Numbered from the stretch's first letter, positions 7,194 to 15,026 are shown. The stretch is DNA of 16,278 nt from Burkholderiaceae bacterium (GCA_017997515.1 JAGOEY010000020.1:1-16278); one strand, 5' to 3'. The notes: a model not told the origin generated them from the sequence alone. Numbers and translations are program-made.

Positions 7194-7295
7194 CACCCCC
7201 AAGCTTCGCGGACTTCGTTCCGCTGCGCCCACGCCCTTGCTGGGGGCGATACCAGCGGCCTGGCAGAGCCAGTTCCGCGGTAACTCTGGAAGGGT
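7194..7295 (-). repeat. Branched structured repeat, copy C
   Basis: Read on the minus strand this has the plan of copy B. The ends pair through ACCC (7295-7292) and CCAG (7289-7286) with TTGG and GGGT. Hairpin 2 uses TACC-GCGG (7282-7275) with CCGC-GGTA and CTGGC with GCCAG. Hairpin 3 has become CGCCC with GGGCG (7248-7244 and 7236-7232), and hairpin 4 has the arms GCGGA/TCCGC (7223-7219 and 7212-7208). Several base changes relative to copies A and B keep the pairing. It lies between the tRNA-Leu terminator and the 3' end of rimO. Confidence 0.75.
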
Positions 7296-7322
7296 CTCGC
7301 TCCCTTCACAGGCAAGACTGAA

Positions 7323-7365
7323 GAGGATGAGCGCTTACTCGTACAAACCAGTCTGGCCCATCCTC
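7323..7365 (-). repeat. 43-base imperfect palindrome next to repeat copy C
   Basis: GAGGATG 7323-7329 and CATCCTC 7359-7365 are exact inverted arms around a 29-base centre. It sits 27 bases from copy C on the same side on which the 44-base palindromes precede copies A and B. Its sequence is not clearly the same family, and no T-run supports a rimO terminator. Confidence 0.4.
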
Positions 7366-7391
7366 AACGACTACGCCCCAAGCGCGCAAAA

Positions 7392-8795
7392 TCAAATCGG
7401 CACGCCGACCAAATCATGCCCTTGCGTGCCCACGATACGTGCCTTGGTGAACTCGCCCACCTTCAGCGTCTTGCTGATCTTTTCTGGGGGCAGCAAACGC
7501 ACGGTGCCGTCAATCTCTGGCGCATCCGCATAGGTCCGCCCCACTCCACCCTTTTTGCCCATACCCGGCGCAGAGTCCACCAGCACCTGCATGGTGGCGC
7601 CCACGCGCTGCTGCAGGCGCGTGGTGGAGACCTCTTCGGCAACCGCCATAAAACGTGCCCGGCGTTCTTCACGCACTTCCAGCGGCAACATGCCCGGCAG
7701 GTCATTGGCGGTGGCACCTTCTACCGGGCTATAGGCAAAACAACCTGCGCGGTCAATTTGAGCTTCGCGCACAAAGTCGAGCAGGTGCGAAAACTCTTCT
7801 TCCGTCTCACCCGGGAAGCCTGCGATAAATGTGCTGCGAATGACGATCTCCGGGCACGCTTCGCGCCAGCGCTGGATACGCTCCAGGTTCTTCTCACCGC
7901 TGGCAGGCCGTTTCATGCGGCGCAGCACATCAGGGTGGCTGTGCTGCAACGGCACATCCAGGTACGGCAACACCAGGCCCGTCGCCATCAGCGGGATGAT
8001 TTCGTCCACGCTGGGGTAGGGGTACACATAGTGCAAACGCACCCAGGCACCAAAAGGCTCGGCCAATGCACCCAGCGCCTGGACCAGTTCCAGCATGCGC
8101 GTCTTGACGGGTTTGCCATCCCAAAAACCCATGCGGTATTTCACATCCACACCATAGGCGGATGTGTCCTGGCTGATCACCAGCAGCTCTTTCACGCCGC
8201 CTTCAAACAACGCCTGCGCCTCCTTGAGCACATCACCAATCGGGCGGGACACCAGGTCTCCGCGCATGGACGGGATGATGCAAAACGTGCAGCGGTGGTT
8301 GCAACCTTCGCTGATCTTCAAATAAGCGTAATGCCGGGGCGTGAGCTTGATACCTGCAATGCCAAATGCATTGGGCACCAGGTCCACAAACGGGTCGTGG
8401 GGTTTTGGCAGGTTATGGTGCACCGCATCCATCACCTCCTGCGTTGCGTGGGGACCGGTCACGGCAAGGACGCTCGGGTGCATCTTGCGCACCAGGTTGC
8501 TGCCATCGTCCGCGTCACGCTTGCCCAGGCAACCCGTCACGATGACTTTGCCGTTTTCGGCCAAGGCTTCACCAATGGTGTCGAGGCTTTCGCGCACGGC
8601 ATCGTCGATAAAACCGCAGGTGTTCACAATGACCAGATCGGCACCCTCAAAGGTTTTTGACGTCTGGTAACCCTCCGCACTCAGTTGCGTGAGGATCAGC
8701 TCAGAGTCGGTCAGGGCCTTGGGGCAGCCGAGACTGACGAAACCGACCTTGGGGATTTTTGTGGGGGACGTGGGGGAGGAAATTACAGCGCTCAT
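7392..8795 (-). CDS. rimO: Ribosomal protein uS12 methylthiotransferase RimO
   Basis: The 467-residue product is a radical-SAM enzyme that adds a methylthio group to an aspartate of ribosomal protein S12. The N-terminal UPF0004 domain has its three iron-sulfur cysteines at 24, 60 and 89 ([23 protein letters not shown]). The radical-SAM cluster CNHRCTFC has Cys165, Cys169 and Cys172, and a C-terminal TRAM-like domain covers about 385-465. The sequence [10 protein letters not shown] separates RimO from the tRNA enzyme MiaB. I chose ATG 8795; an in-frame TTG at 8819, three bases after the phaR stop, has no binding site. The ribosome binding site of ATG 8795 is also poor, since AGGGGG touches the start codon directly, so translation may be coupled to phaR, which ends 27 bases upstream. 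Confidence 0.96.
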   Translation of the reverse strand: MSAVISSPTSPTKIPKVGFVSLGCPKALTDSELILTQLSAEGYQTSKTFEGADLVIVNTCGFIDDAVRESLDTIGEALAENGKVIVTGCLGKRDADDGSNLVRKMHPSVLAVTGPHATQEVMDAVHHNLPKPHDPFVDLVPNAFGIAGIKLTPRHYAYLKISEGCNHRCTFCIIPSMRGDLVSRPIGDVLKEAQALFEGGVKELLVISQDTSAYGVDVKYRMGFWDGKPVKTRMLELVQALGALAEPFGAWVRLHYVYPYPSVDEIIPLMATGLVLPYLDVPLQHSHPDVLRRMKRPASGEKNLERIQRWREACPEIVIRSTFIAGFPGETEEEFSHLLDFVREAQIDRAGCFAYSPVEGATANDLPGMLPLEVREERRARFMAVAEEVSTTRLQQRVGATMQVLVDSAPGMGKKGGVGRTYADAPEIDGTVRLLPPEKISKTLKVGEFTKARIVGTQGHDLVGVPI

Positions 8796-8822
8796 CCCCC
8801 TATTGTCCCAGTTATCCAATAA

Positions 8823-9359
8823 CTACCGCTTGAGCCCGAATGTGCTCAGCATCTGTTCCGTTTGTTTTTGCATCTGCTCCTGCATCTGCGAAAGCATGGT
8901 TTTGGACTGTTCGACGTAATAGTTGCCCATCATGCCCTGCAGTACGGGCGACTGCATGCTCATAAATTGAGACCACATTTCGGGTGTCACCACCTTGGAC
9001 TGCTCGGTCAGTTTGGTCTGAATTTCCGCAAACACCTGCACGTTCTTCTCAAGGTAAGACCCCATGAAGCCCTGCATGGCATGCCCATAGAACCGAATGA
9101 TGTTGCCCAGCACAGCCTCAGTAAACATGGGCGCGCCACCGGCTTCTTCTTCCAGAATGATTTGCAGCAGAATGCTGCGCGTCAGGTCATCACCCGTCTT
9201 GGCGTCACGCACGGCAAAAGGTGCACTGTCCATCACCAACTGGCGCACTTCGGTCAGTGTGATGTAGGTCGACGTGTCGGTGTCATAAAGACGACGGTTG
9301 GGGTATTTTTTGATCACCCGCAGCGCCTCTTTGGGGGCTGCGGTTTTCTTGCTTTGCAC
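8823..9359 (-). CDS. phaR: Polyhydroxyalkanoate synthesis regulator PhaR
   Basis: The 178-residue product is a PHB-responsive DNA-binding repressor. In other bacteria PhaR binds PHB and controls phasin genes and its own promoter. The N-terminal PHB/PHA accumulation regulator domain is clear, with VIKKYPNRRLYDT at residues 15-27 and TYITLTEVRQLV next. The two accumulation-regulator repeats follow (NIIRFYGHAMQGFMGSYLEKN and an MSMQSPVLQGMMGNYYVEQSK segment). The C-terminus is a Gln/Met-rich helix likely to form a coiled coil. The start is GTG 9359, preceded by AGGAG at seven bases. The frame is open upstream to 9530 but without family similarity. rimO follows 27 bases later and is probably cotranscribed. 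The 3-hydroxybutyrate dehydrogenase at 14256 is a second PHB-cycle gene in this window. Confidence 0.95.
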   Translation of the reverse strand: MQSKKTAAPKEALRVIKKYPNRRLYDTDTSTYITLTEVRQLVMDSAPFAVRDAKTGDDLTRSILLQIILEEEAGGAPMFTEAVLGNIIRFYGHAMQGFMGSYLEKNVQVFAEIQTKLTEQSKVVTPEMWSQFMSMQSPVLQGMMGNYYVEQSKTMLSQMQEQMQKQTEQMLSTFGLKR

Positions 9360-9366
9360 TGTAGCG

Positions 9367-9371
9367 CTCCT
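9367..9371 (-). promoter_or_regulatory. Ribosome binding site selecting a GTG start for phaR
   Basis: AGGAG on the minus strand lies seven bases before GTG 9359. This supports the 178-residue form over longer in-frame starts up to 9530. Confidence 0.7.
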
Positions 9372-9460
9372 ATGTTCAGGGTCGTGTGCCAATTGTTGCA
9401 CTGCGACAGATTCTAGGGAGGCATACATTGGCGATGTCCAAGGATTACCCTGAGAATCCA

Positions 9461-9533
9461 TGCAGTATGCAAAGGATTCAGGGCAATTTCGAGCGCCATC
9501 TGCGCGCGCCCCTCGCAGTGCTGCCTCCACTGC
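9461..9533 (-). promoter_or_regulatory. TGC/GCA-rich inverted repeats upstream of phaR, possible PhaR operator
   Basis: The gap between the diguanylate cyclase stop and phaR (9360-9576) contains TGCA-GTA-TGCA at 9461-9471 and GCAGTG (9515-9520) opposite CACTGC (9528-9533). PhaR proteins are reported to bind TGC-rich DNA and repress their own genes, so these are candidate sites. I see no convincing -35/-10 pair here, so the promoter is not placed. Confidence 0.3.
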
Positions 9534-9576
9534 ACACAGGCCACGGCTTAATGCCCGAAGCTGACATTCCTAGTCG

Positions 9577-10641
9577 TCATCGAAGCTCGTCTGCAATACA
9601 CACCGCATCACGGCCAGACTGTTTGGCCTTGAGCATGGCCAAGTCTGCCCGGTGCAGCGTTTGCATAATGGATTCACCTTTACGCATGCTGGCAATGCCG
9701 GCAGAAATAGTCAGCTGCCCATCGGGCCTCGGCACCGCCGCCAACAGGGTACGCAAGCGTTCAGCCAGCGCCCGAGCCTTGGCTTCGGACTGGTCTGGAA
9801 GCAACACGCAAAACTCTTCCCCGCCCAATCGGCCAAACACGTCACTGCCACGCAACGCCCGTTGCAGCACGTCGGACATGCCGCGCAGCACCGCATCACC
9901 GGCCGCGTGGCCGTGGCTGTCGTTCAGGCGCTTGAAATGGTCAATATCCAAATACAGCAATGTAAGCGGCGCGCCTGTAATGCGCGCCCTGCTCGCCACC
10001 TTTTCGGCCTGCTGCAGAAATTCGGAGCGACTGCGGGCCCCGGTTAGCGTGTCGGTGACAGAGAGTTCGGCAAGTTCGCATTCCTGGTCGAAAGCGTGGC
10101 GCTGGTAGTCCTGTATGCGCTTGTGGCTAACGAAACCCGTTAACAGCGCCATGGCAGCAAACAGTACGCTGAACACTGTGTCGGCACGGCTTGCTGCGGC
10201 ATCCACCACAAAGGGCAGGAAAAAGGCATAACAAACCAGTGATCCCCCCACCCACTGGGCCAGCGTGACCCAGAAGAAACTGGTGGACAACACAATGATG
10301 ATGGCTGCTGGCAAAAAGTACATCAATGGGCGGTCGGTACCCAGCGCTCCCAGGTAGTTGCTGAAACTGACCGTGGCAATGGTCGCCATACAGGCGATGC
10401 CGTAAAAGCGCACAGTAGGCGCCCGGACAATCGCGTATGCGAACAGCGCCGTCAGCGGCAGCAGGAGAACCCGCAGCCAAACATACTCCGGTGTGGGCAC
10501 CAGCAAACGCGCCAATAACGCGAGAACCGACCCCGCAACCGCCATGACCCCCATCTCGAAAGCCGTGCGCTGCAGGCGCCTCAAAGCCTGCTGGCGAAAG
10601 GCTTTTTCACTGTCAGCAGCAACGGCGTTTCGCAGGGGCAT
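9577..10641 (-). CDS. Membrane-bound diguanylate cyclase (GGDEF domain)
   Basis: The 354-residue product should make cyclic di-GMP from two GTP at the inner membrane. Residues about 28-190 form roughly six hydrophobic segments (for example VMAVAGSVLALLARLLV, VLLLPLTALFAYAIV, FLPAAIIIVLST, FSVLFAAMALLTGFV), an integral sensor module I cannot assign to a named family. The GGDEF domain starts at about 200 (LSVTDTLTGARSRSEF). The active-site motif is GGEEF at 273-277, and an inhibitory RxxD site (RGSD, 264-267) lies exactly five residues before it, so feedback inhibition is likely. No EAL domain is present. ATG 10641 has AGGAAG upstream. The gene lies 217 bases upstream of phaR on the same strand. 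The signal sensed is unknown. Confidence 0.93.
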   Translation of the reverse strand: MPLRNAVAADSEKAFRQQALRRLQRTAFEMGVMAVAGSVLALLARLLVPTPEYVWLRVLLLPLTALFAYAIVRAPTVRFYGIACMATIATVSFSNYLGALGTDRPLMYFLPAAIIIVLSTSFFWVTLAQWVGGSLVCYAFFLPFVVDAAASRADTVFSVLFAAMALLTGFVSHKRIQDYQRHAFDQECELAELSVTDTLTGARSRSEFLQQAEKVASRARITGAPLTLLYLDIDHFKRLNDSHGHAAGDAVLRGMSDVLQRALRGSDVFGRLGGEEFCVLLPDQSEAKARALAERLRTLLAAVPRPDGQLTISAGIASMRKGESIMQTLHRADLAMLKAKQSGRDAVCIADELR

Positions 10642-10771
10642 CAGCTTCCTATTGGCATCTACAAGGGCCGTTCAGACAAGAGATTGGCATGCACCAGTCA
10701 CACTGTACCAACCCGTCAATTTGCAGGAGCAAGTCAAACACCTCTGGGAAGCCCCTATAGGATCCATCTGC

Positions 10772-10812
10772 AAAAAGAAAAAGCCTTCTAGACCGTTGAT
10801 CTAGAAGGCTTT
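10772..10812 (-). terminator. Intrinsic terminator of tRNA-Val
   Basis: On the minus strand a 13-base-pair stem (arms 10780-10792 and 10800-10812, with AAAGCCTTCTAGA and its complement) surrounds a seven-base loop and runs into TTCTTTTT. It lies 16 bases after the tRNA end and separates the tRNA from the diguanylate cyclase gene. Confidence 0.92.
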
Positions 10813-10827
10813 GTACCAATGGTTAGT

Positions 10828-10904
10828 TGGTAGGCGCGATTGGAATCGAACCAACGACCCCCACCATGTCAAGGTGGTGCTCTAACCAACTGAGCTACGC
10901 GCCT
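10828..10904 (-). tRNA. tRNA-Val (anticodon GAC)
   Basis: The 77-base cloverleaf has acceptor arms AGGCGCG and CGCGCCT, D-arm GCTC/GAGC, anticodon stem CCACC/GGTGG with loop TTGACAT (anticodon GAC, valine), T-arm GTTGG-TTCGATT-CCAAT with one G-T pair, and an encoded CCA end. It lies between relA and the diguanylate cyclase gene on the same strand, with its own -10 box and terminator. Confidence 0.97.
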
Positions 10905-10925
10905 GAATATTTATCCAAGACCTCA

Positions 10926-10931
10926 ATTATA
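10926..10931 (-). promoter_or_regulatory. -10 box of the tRNA-Val promoter
   Basis: A perfect TATAAT on the minus strand lies 21 bases before the tRNA 5' end. No recognisable -35 hexamer sits at 16-18 bases; that position falls inside the small hairpin at 10941-10958. Confidence 0.6.
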
Positions 10932-10936
10932 GCAGC

Positions 10937-10958
10937 AAAAGCTCGCGAGATTACGAGC
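10937..10958 (-). terminator. Weak candidate terminator of relA
   Basis: On the minus strand GCTCG and CGAGC pair around an eight-base loop and are followed by TTTT. The stem is only five pairs, so termination may be partial. It lies about 50 bases after the relA stop and directly upstream of the tRNA-Val -10 box. Confidence 0.35.
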
Positions 10959-11006
10959 ACGCGCTGATGAGAAGCCTCTTGTCAGTTGCGTTAGCCTGCG
11001 GGGCCA

Positions 11007-13232
11007 TCACCGCCGCCGCGCAAGGCGAACCCCTGCCACCTCGGTCACCATCCCCAGCACCCGTGTGAGGCGCCCGGAGTCGGACACCTCGACCGTAAAC
11101 GTCATCCATGCCGTGCCTTTGATGGATTGGGTCTGAACACCAATCACATTGGTTTTTTCACGGGTAAAAACCTCTGAAATATCGCGCAACAGACCCTGCC
11201 GGTCTGCCGCTTCGATCAGCACATCGACCGGGTACACCGACGCAGCATTGGATTTGGGTTGCCCCCAGTCCACCTCGATCACCCGCTCAGGGTTGCGGCT
11301 GGCCATGTCACGAAAATTGCTGCAGTCAGCGCGGTGCACACTGACACCGTGGCCCCGGGTCACAAACCCGCAGATGCCGTCTGGCGGCGCGGGCCGGCAG
11401 CATTTGGCGAGCTGTGTCATCAGTGAGTCAATACCCACCACCAGCACGCCGCCCTTGGGGGCATTCTCGACACTGCGCGGCTTCTTCAGCAGCACGTAGT
11501 CATCGGGCTCCAGGGCCGGCTCACGGGGGCGCAGCAAGGTCTCGATATTGCGCAGGGAGAACTCGTCCTTGCCCACCACCTCAAACAGGTTGTCCGCCGA
11601 CTTGAAGCCCAACTGGGCTGCCAGGTCGTCCAGCTTCACGGATGTTTTGCCTTCGCGCTGGAGCAATTTCTCCACCGCTTCACGGCCTTTGGCCACCGTC
11701 TCATGGGTGACCTGGGCGTTAAACCACGCACGCACCTTGGCCTTGGCGCGGTGGCTTGAGAGGTAACCCAGATCCCCATTGAGCCAGTCCCGCGAAGGCC
11801 CGCCCTCCTTCACCGTGCTCACTTCGACGGTCTGCCCGTTCTGCAGCGGTGTATTAAGCGGCACCATGGCCCCATCCACCCGCGCGCCACGGCAACGGTG
11901 GCCCACATTGGTGTGGATCGAATAGGCAAAGTCCACGGGGGTGGCACCTTGCGGTAGTTCCACAATGGCCGCATCGGGCGTCAGTACATAGATGCGGTCT
12001 TCAAACAAGCCACGGCTCGGCTGGGTGCCGGTGAGGTCACGCTCCCAGGCCAGCAGCTGGCGCAGGACAGCGATCTTGGCATCGTATTCGCTGGTGGCCG
12101 TTACAGCACCGCCGTAACCCTTGGTCCCCGCCTCCTTGTACGCCCAGTGCGCCGCCACGCCGTGTTCTGCGTGTTCATGCATTTCCTGGGTACGGATCTG
12201 GATTTCTATGGCCTTGCCCGTCGCATCACGCACCACCGTGTGCAGCGACTGGTAGCCGTTGGCCTTGGGCCGGGCAATGTAGTCGTCAAACTCTTCAACG
12301 ATCGGTTCGAACTTGGCGTTAACCCAGCTCAGTGCGGCATAACAGTCAGACACCGAAGACACCACCACCCGCAGCGCGCGGATGTCAAACACCTGCTCAA
12401 AACCGAGCGACTTGCCGCGCATCTTCTTGACGATGCTGTAGATGTGTTTAGGCCGTCCCTGCACACTGGCACGAACGCCTTTGGCCAGCAAATCGGACTC
12501 CAGCTGCGCACGCAACTGCTCCATCAGCACTTCACGTTCGGCACGTTTTTCGTCGAGCAAACGCGCAACGTCGCGGTAGGTCTGCGGCTCCAGAAAACGG
12601 AACGCCAGGTCTTCCATCTCCCACTTGACCTGCCAGATCCCCAATCGGTTGGCCAGCGGGGCAAACACATTCAAAGACTCTTCAGCAAGGCTGTGCGACA
12701 CAGGCCGCTTGCTTCCCGCGTGGTACCGCAAGGTCTGCAGGCGCGACGCCAGCCGCAGCATCACCACACGGAGGTCACGCGAAAACCCGAGCAACATCTT
12801 GCGCACGTTTTCGGTCTGCAGCACCTGCTCGTCCACCGGACGGGCCGACGTATTTGCTTCGCGGGTTTGCCGGTGCACCGCCATGAGTTTGGTGGTCTCC
12901 ACCGCCAGCGCCGCAAAGTTGTCACCAAAGGCCTTGGCAATCACCTCCTGCGGGCGGTTCAGGTGTTCACACGCATAAACCAGGTAACTGGCAGCCTGCA
13001 TGGCCTCGGACCCACCCACGGATTTGAGAATGGCAGCAACGGCATCGGCGTGGGCGAGTTTGCCTTCGCCTGAGTCCAGCAGTTCGTCCGCAATCAAGGG
13101 CTCTGCAAAAGCACGCGCACGCGCCAGCGCATGGACCTGTTCGGGCAGGCTGTGGGCGGTTGCAGCAATCAGCTGCGGGACTGGTGTGGTCACCGTCAGC
13201 CCCTCAACTGGCGCAGATAACGTACTTTTCAT
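11007..13232 (-). CDS. relA: GTP pyrophosphokinase RelA, (p)ppGpp synthetase I
   Basis: The 741-residue product makes (p)ppGpp from ATP and GTP or GDP during amino-acid starvation, on the ribosome. Parts in order: an N-terminal HD-like domain without the HD metal site (the region reads EHLNRPQE at residues 89-96), so hydrolase activity is unlikely; the synthetase domain with RPKHIYSIVKKM and EFDD at 314-317, the acidic form typical of monofunctional RelA rather than the RxKD form of SpoT/Rel; GYQSLHTVV; a TGS domain at about 411-470; a conserved cysteine region with KCCRPAP near 610; and an ACT domain at about 665-741. I prefer ATG 13232, preceded by GGTGGTGGA. A GTG at 13253 would overlap the upstream gene by eight bases. 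The upstream alpha/beta hydrolase ends 13 bases before this start, so the two are probably cotranscribed. Confidence 0.96.
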   Translation of the reverse strand: MKSTLSAPVEGLTVTTPVPQLIAATAHSLPEQVHALARARAFAEPLIADELLDSGEGKLAHADAVAAILKSVGGSEAMQAASYLVYACEHLNRPQEVIAKAFGDNFAALAVETTKLMAVHRQTREANTSARPVDEQVLQTENVRKMLLGFSRDLRVVMLRLASRLQTLRYHAGSKRPVSHSLAEESLNVFAPLANRLGIWQVKWEMEDLAFRFLEPQTYRDVARLLDEKRAEREVLMEQLRAQLESDLLAKGVRASVQGRPKHIYSIVKKMRGKSLGFEQVFDIRALRVVVSSVSDCYAALSWVNAKFEPIVEEFDDYIARPKANGYQSLHTVVRDATGKAIEIQIRTQEMHEHAEHGVAAHWAYKEAGTKGYGGAVTATSEYDAKIAVLRQLLAWERDLTGTQPSRGLFEDRIYVLTPDAAIVELPQGATPVDFAYSIHTNVGHRCRGARVDGAMVPLNTPLQNGQTVEVSTVKEGGPSRDWLNGDLGYLSSHRAKAKVRAWFNAQVTHETVAKGREAVEKLLQREGKTSVKLDDLAAQLGFKSADNLFEVVGKDEFSLRNIETLLRPREPALEPDDYVLLKKPRSVENAPKGGVLVVGIDSLMTQLAKCCRPAPPDGICGFVTRGHGVSVHRADCSNFRDMASRNPERVIEVDWGQPKSNAASVYPVDVLIEAADRQGLLRDISEVFTREKTNVIGVQTQSIKGTAWMTFTVEVSDSGRLTRVLGMVTEVAGVRLARRR

Positions 13233-13245
13233 TCCACCACCCAAA

Positions 13246-14175
13246 TCAGGCACCTATCAAAAAACGGGTGACGGCCTGCACCTGGTCATCGGCAACAAAG
13301 GTCGGGGCATGGCCCACACCCTCAAACTCCACCAGAGACGCACGGGGACCGCGCTGGCCCATGGCCTGTGCAGTCTCACGCGTGAGCAAATCCGACTGCG
13401 CACCACGCACCAGCAAGGTTTTGGCCTGGATCGCGTCGTACAGCTGCCAGAGCACTGCCTCGCCTTGCGCTGCGGATTCTTGTGTGGCACCACCAAAAGG
13501 CGTGGCAATGGCCGGGTCGTAGTGCAAAGTGACCCCGTCCCCCACCGGTTTGACCATGTGCCGCGACAGCTCCAGCCATTGTTGCGGCGTGTGTGGACCA
13601 AACCCGCTGGAGATCACCCGCAGCGCATCCGCTGCCTCCTGCAGGTTGGCAAAAACACCGAATTTGCCCAGGTAACTGCCGATACGCTGCAAGGCCTGCC
13701 ACTGGATCACCGGACCCACATCGTTGAGCACCAGGCGGCGCACTGGCACGGGTAACGGCAAGCCCGGTGTGCCCAGCACACCCAGCCCGATCAAGCCGCC
13801 CATACTCGTGCCCACCCAGTCCAGCGTCTGGATGGGGGCCTGCTGGTGCACCTGCGCCAGCAAATACAGCATGTCGGACGTGTACTGGGGAATCTGGTAA
13901 CCCATGGGGTCGGGCAACCAGTCGCTGGTGCCACGCCCCACAACGTCCGGGCACACCACCCGGGCATGCTGGCCCAGCGCGCGGGCCAGCACGTCGAAGT
14001 CGCGCCCCTGGCGCGACAGGCCATGTACACAGACCACCACATGAGGGTGGGCAGGATTACCCGTGGCATTCCATTCCCAGTACCCCATTTGGTGCATCAC
14101 CGGGGGATTGGGGCTGGCCTGCACTGTGACCGCACCAGTGGGGCAGGAGACAAATTTCAGCGAGGGTTCGGTCAT
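13246..14175 (-). CDS. Alpha/beta hydrolase, substrate unknown
   Basis: The 309-residue product has the alpha/beta-hydrolase fold. The oxyanion segment VCVHGLSRQGRDFD is near residues 50, the nucleophile elbow GTSMGG places Ser124, and VRGAQSDLL gives the likely acid Asp262 and GVGHAPTF the base His289, completing the triad. There is no signal peptide or membrane segment, so it should be cytoplasmic. Family members include esterases, C-C bond hydrolases and lactonases, and nothing here chooses among them. The ATG at 14175 has no good ribosome binding site nearby. It lies directly upstream of relA on the same strand, which suggests cotranscription, and divergently from the 3-hydroxybutyrate dehydrogenase with an 80-base gap. 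Confidence 0.9.
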   Translation of the reverse strand: MTEPSLKFVSCPTGAVTVQASPNPPVMHQMGYWEWNATGNPAHPHVVVCVHGLSRQGRDFDVLARALGQHARVVCPDVVGRGTSDWLPDPMGYQIPQYTSDMLYLLAQVHQQAPIQTLDWVGTSMGGLIGLGVLGTPGLPLPVPVRRLVLNDVGPVIQWQALQRIGSYLGKFGVFANLQEAADALRVISSGFGPHTPQQWLELSRHMVKPVGDGVTLHYDPAIATPFGGATQESAAQGEAVLWQLYDAIQAKTLLVRGAQSDLLTRETAQAMGQRGPRASLVEFEGVGHAPTFVADDQVQAVTRFLIGA

Positions 14176-14255
14176 TTATTTCAGACTGTCAAAACGATCA
14201 GGACGGTGGCAAGATAAGAACCTGTTTACATCCTAATTCATCCAGGGAAACATTC

Positions 14256-15026
14256 ATGCTCAAAGGTAAAACAGCTCTCGTTACCGGCTCCACCAGCGGC
14301 ATCGGACTCGGCATTGCGTTGGCCCTTGCACGCCAGGGTGCCAACATCGTGCTGAACGGTTTTGGCGACACCGAAGGCCCCAAGGCACAAGTCGCGGCAC
14401 TGGGCGTCAAAGTGGCCTACCACGGTGCCGACATGTCCAAACCCGCAGAGATCGAAGACCTCATGCAATTTGCGGCAGCCCAGTTCGGGCAGGTGGACAT
14501 CCTGGTGAACAACGCGGGTATCCAGCACGTGGCTCTGGTCGAAGATTTCCCGGTCGAGAAGTGGGATGCCATCATCGCCATCAACCTGACCAGCGCCTTT
14601 CACACCACCCGCCTGGCCCTGCCAGCCATGAAAAAATCCAACTGGGGGCGCGTCATCAACATCGCCAGTGCCCACGGCCTTGTCGCGTCTGCCAGCAAGT
14701 CGGCCTATGTGGCCTCCAAACATGGCATCGTGGGTTTTACCAAGTCGCTGGCGCTGGAGACGGCCCGCACGGGTGTGACCAGCAACGCCATCTGCCCCGG
14801 CTGGGTGCTGACGCCGCTGGTGCAAAAACAGATCGACGCGCGCGCTGCCAACGAAGGTATCTCCATCGAACAGGCCCAAAACGAGCTGCTGGCTGAAAAA
14901 GAGCCTTCGCTGCAGTTCACCACGCCGGACGAGCTGGGTGAGCTGGCCGTCTTCTTCTGCTCGCCCGCCGGCAACAACGTGCGTGGCGTGGCCTGGCAGA
15001 TGGACGGTGCCTGGACCGCGCAGTAA
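14256..15026 (+). CDS. bdhA: D-3-hydroxybutyrate dehydrogenase
   Basis: The 256-residue SDR enzyme should interconvert D-3-hydroxybutyrate and acetoacetate with NAD+, the step after PHB depolymerisation. It has the cofactor motif TGSTSGIG at residues 10-17, NNAGIQH near 85-91, and the catalytic set Ser138, Tyr151 and Lys155. Features typical of this subfamily are GIQHVALVEDFPVEKWDAIIAINL, SAHGLVASASKSAYVASKHGIVGFTK, NAICPGWVLTPLVQKQI, and the ending WQMDGAWTAQ. The length is usual for the subfamily. ATG 14256 is preceded by AGGGAAA. It stands as a single gene, divergent from the alpha/beta hydrolase. Confidence 0.94.
   Translation: MLKGKTALVTGSTSGIGLGIALALARQGANIVLNGFGDTEGPKAQVAALGVKVAYHGADMSKPAEIEDLMQFAAAQFGQVDILVNNAGIQHVALVEDFPVEKWDAIIAINLTSAFHTTRLALPAMKKSNWGRVINIASAHGLVASASKSAYVASKHGIVGFTKSLALETARTGVTSNAICPGWVLTPLVQKQIDARAANEGISIEQAQNELLAEKEPSLQFTTPDELGELAVFFCSPAGNNVRGVAWQMDGAWTAQ

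Noticed and set aside
671..7295. CRISPR array or insertion sequence as an explanation of the repeats
   Set aside because: The copies are kilobases apart, on both strands, with no spacers, no cas gene, no transposase and no visible target duplications.
7416..8660. Long plus-strand open frame (414 codons) opposite rimO
   Set aside because: It mirrors the rimO codons, is rich in His and Arg without domains, and RimO on the minus strand has all its cysteine motifs.
9360..9530. Longer PhaR with about 57 extra N-terminal residues
   Set aside because: The extra residues lack family similarity, while GTG 9359 has AGGAG seven bases upstream and gives the usual PhaR length.
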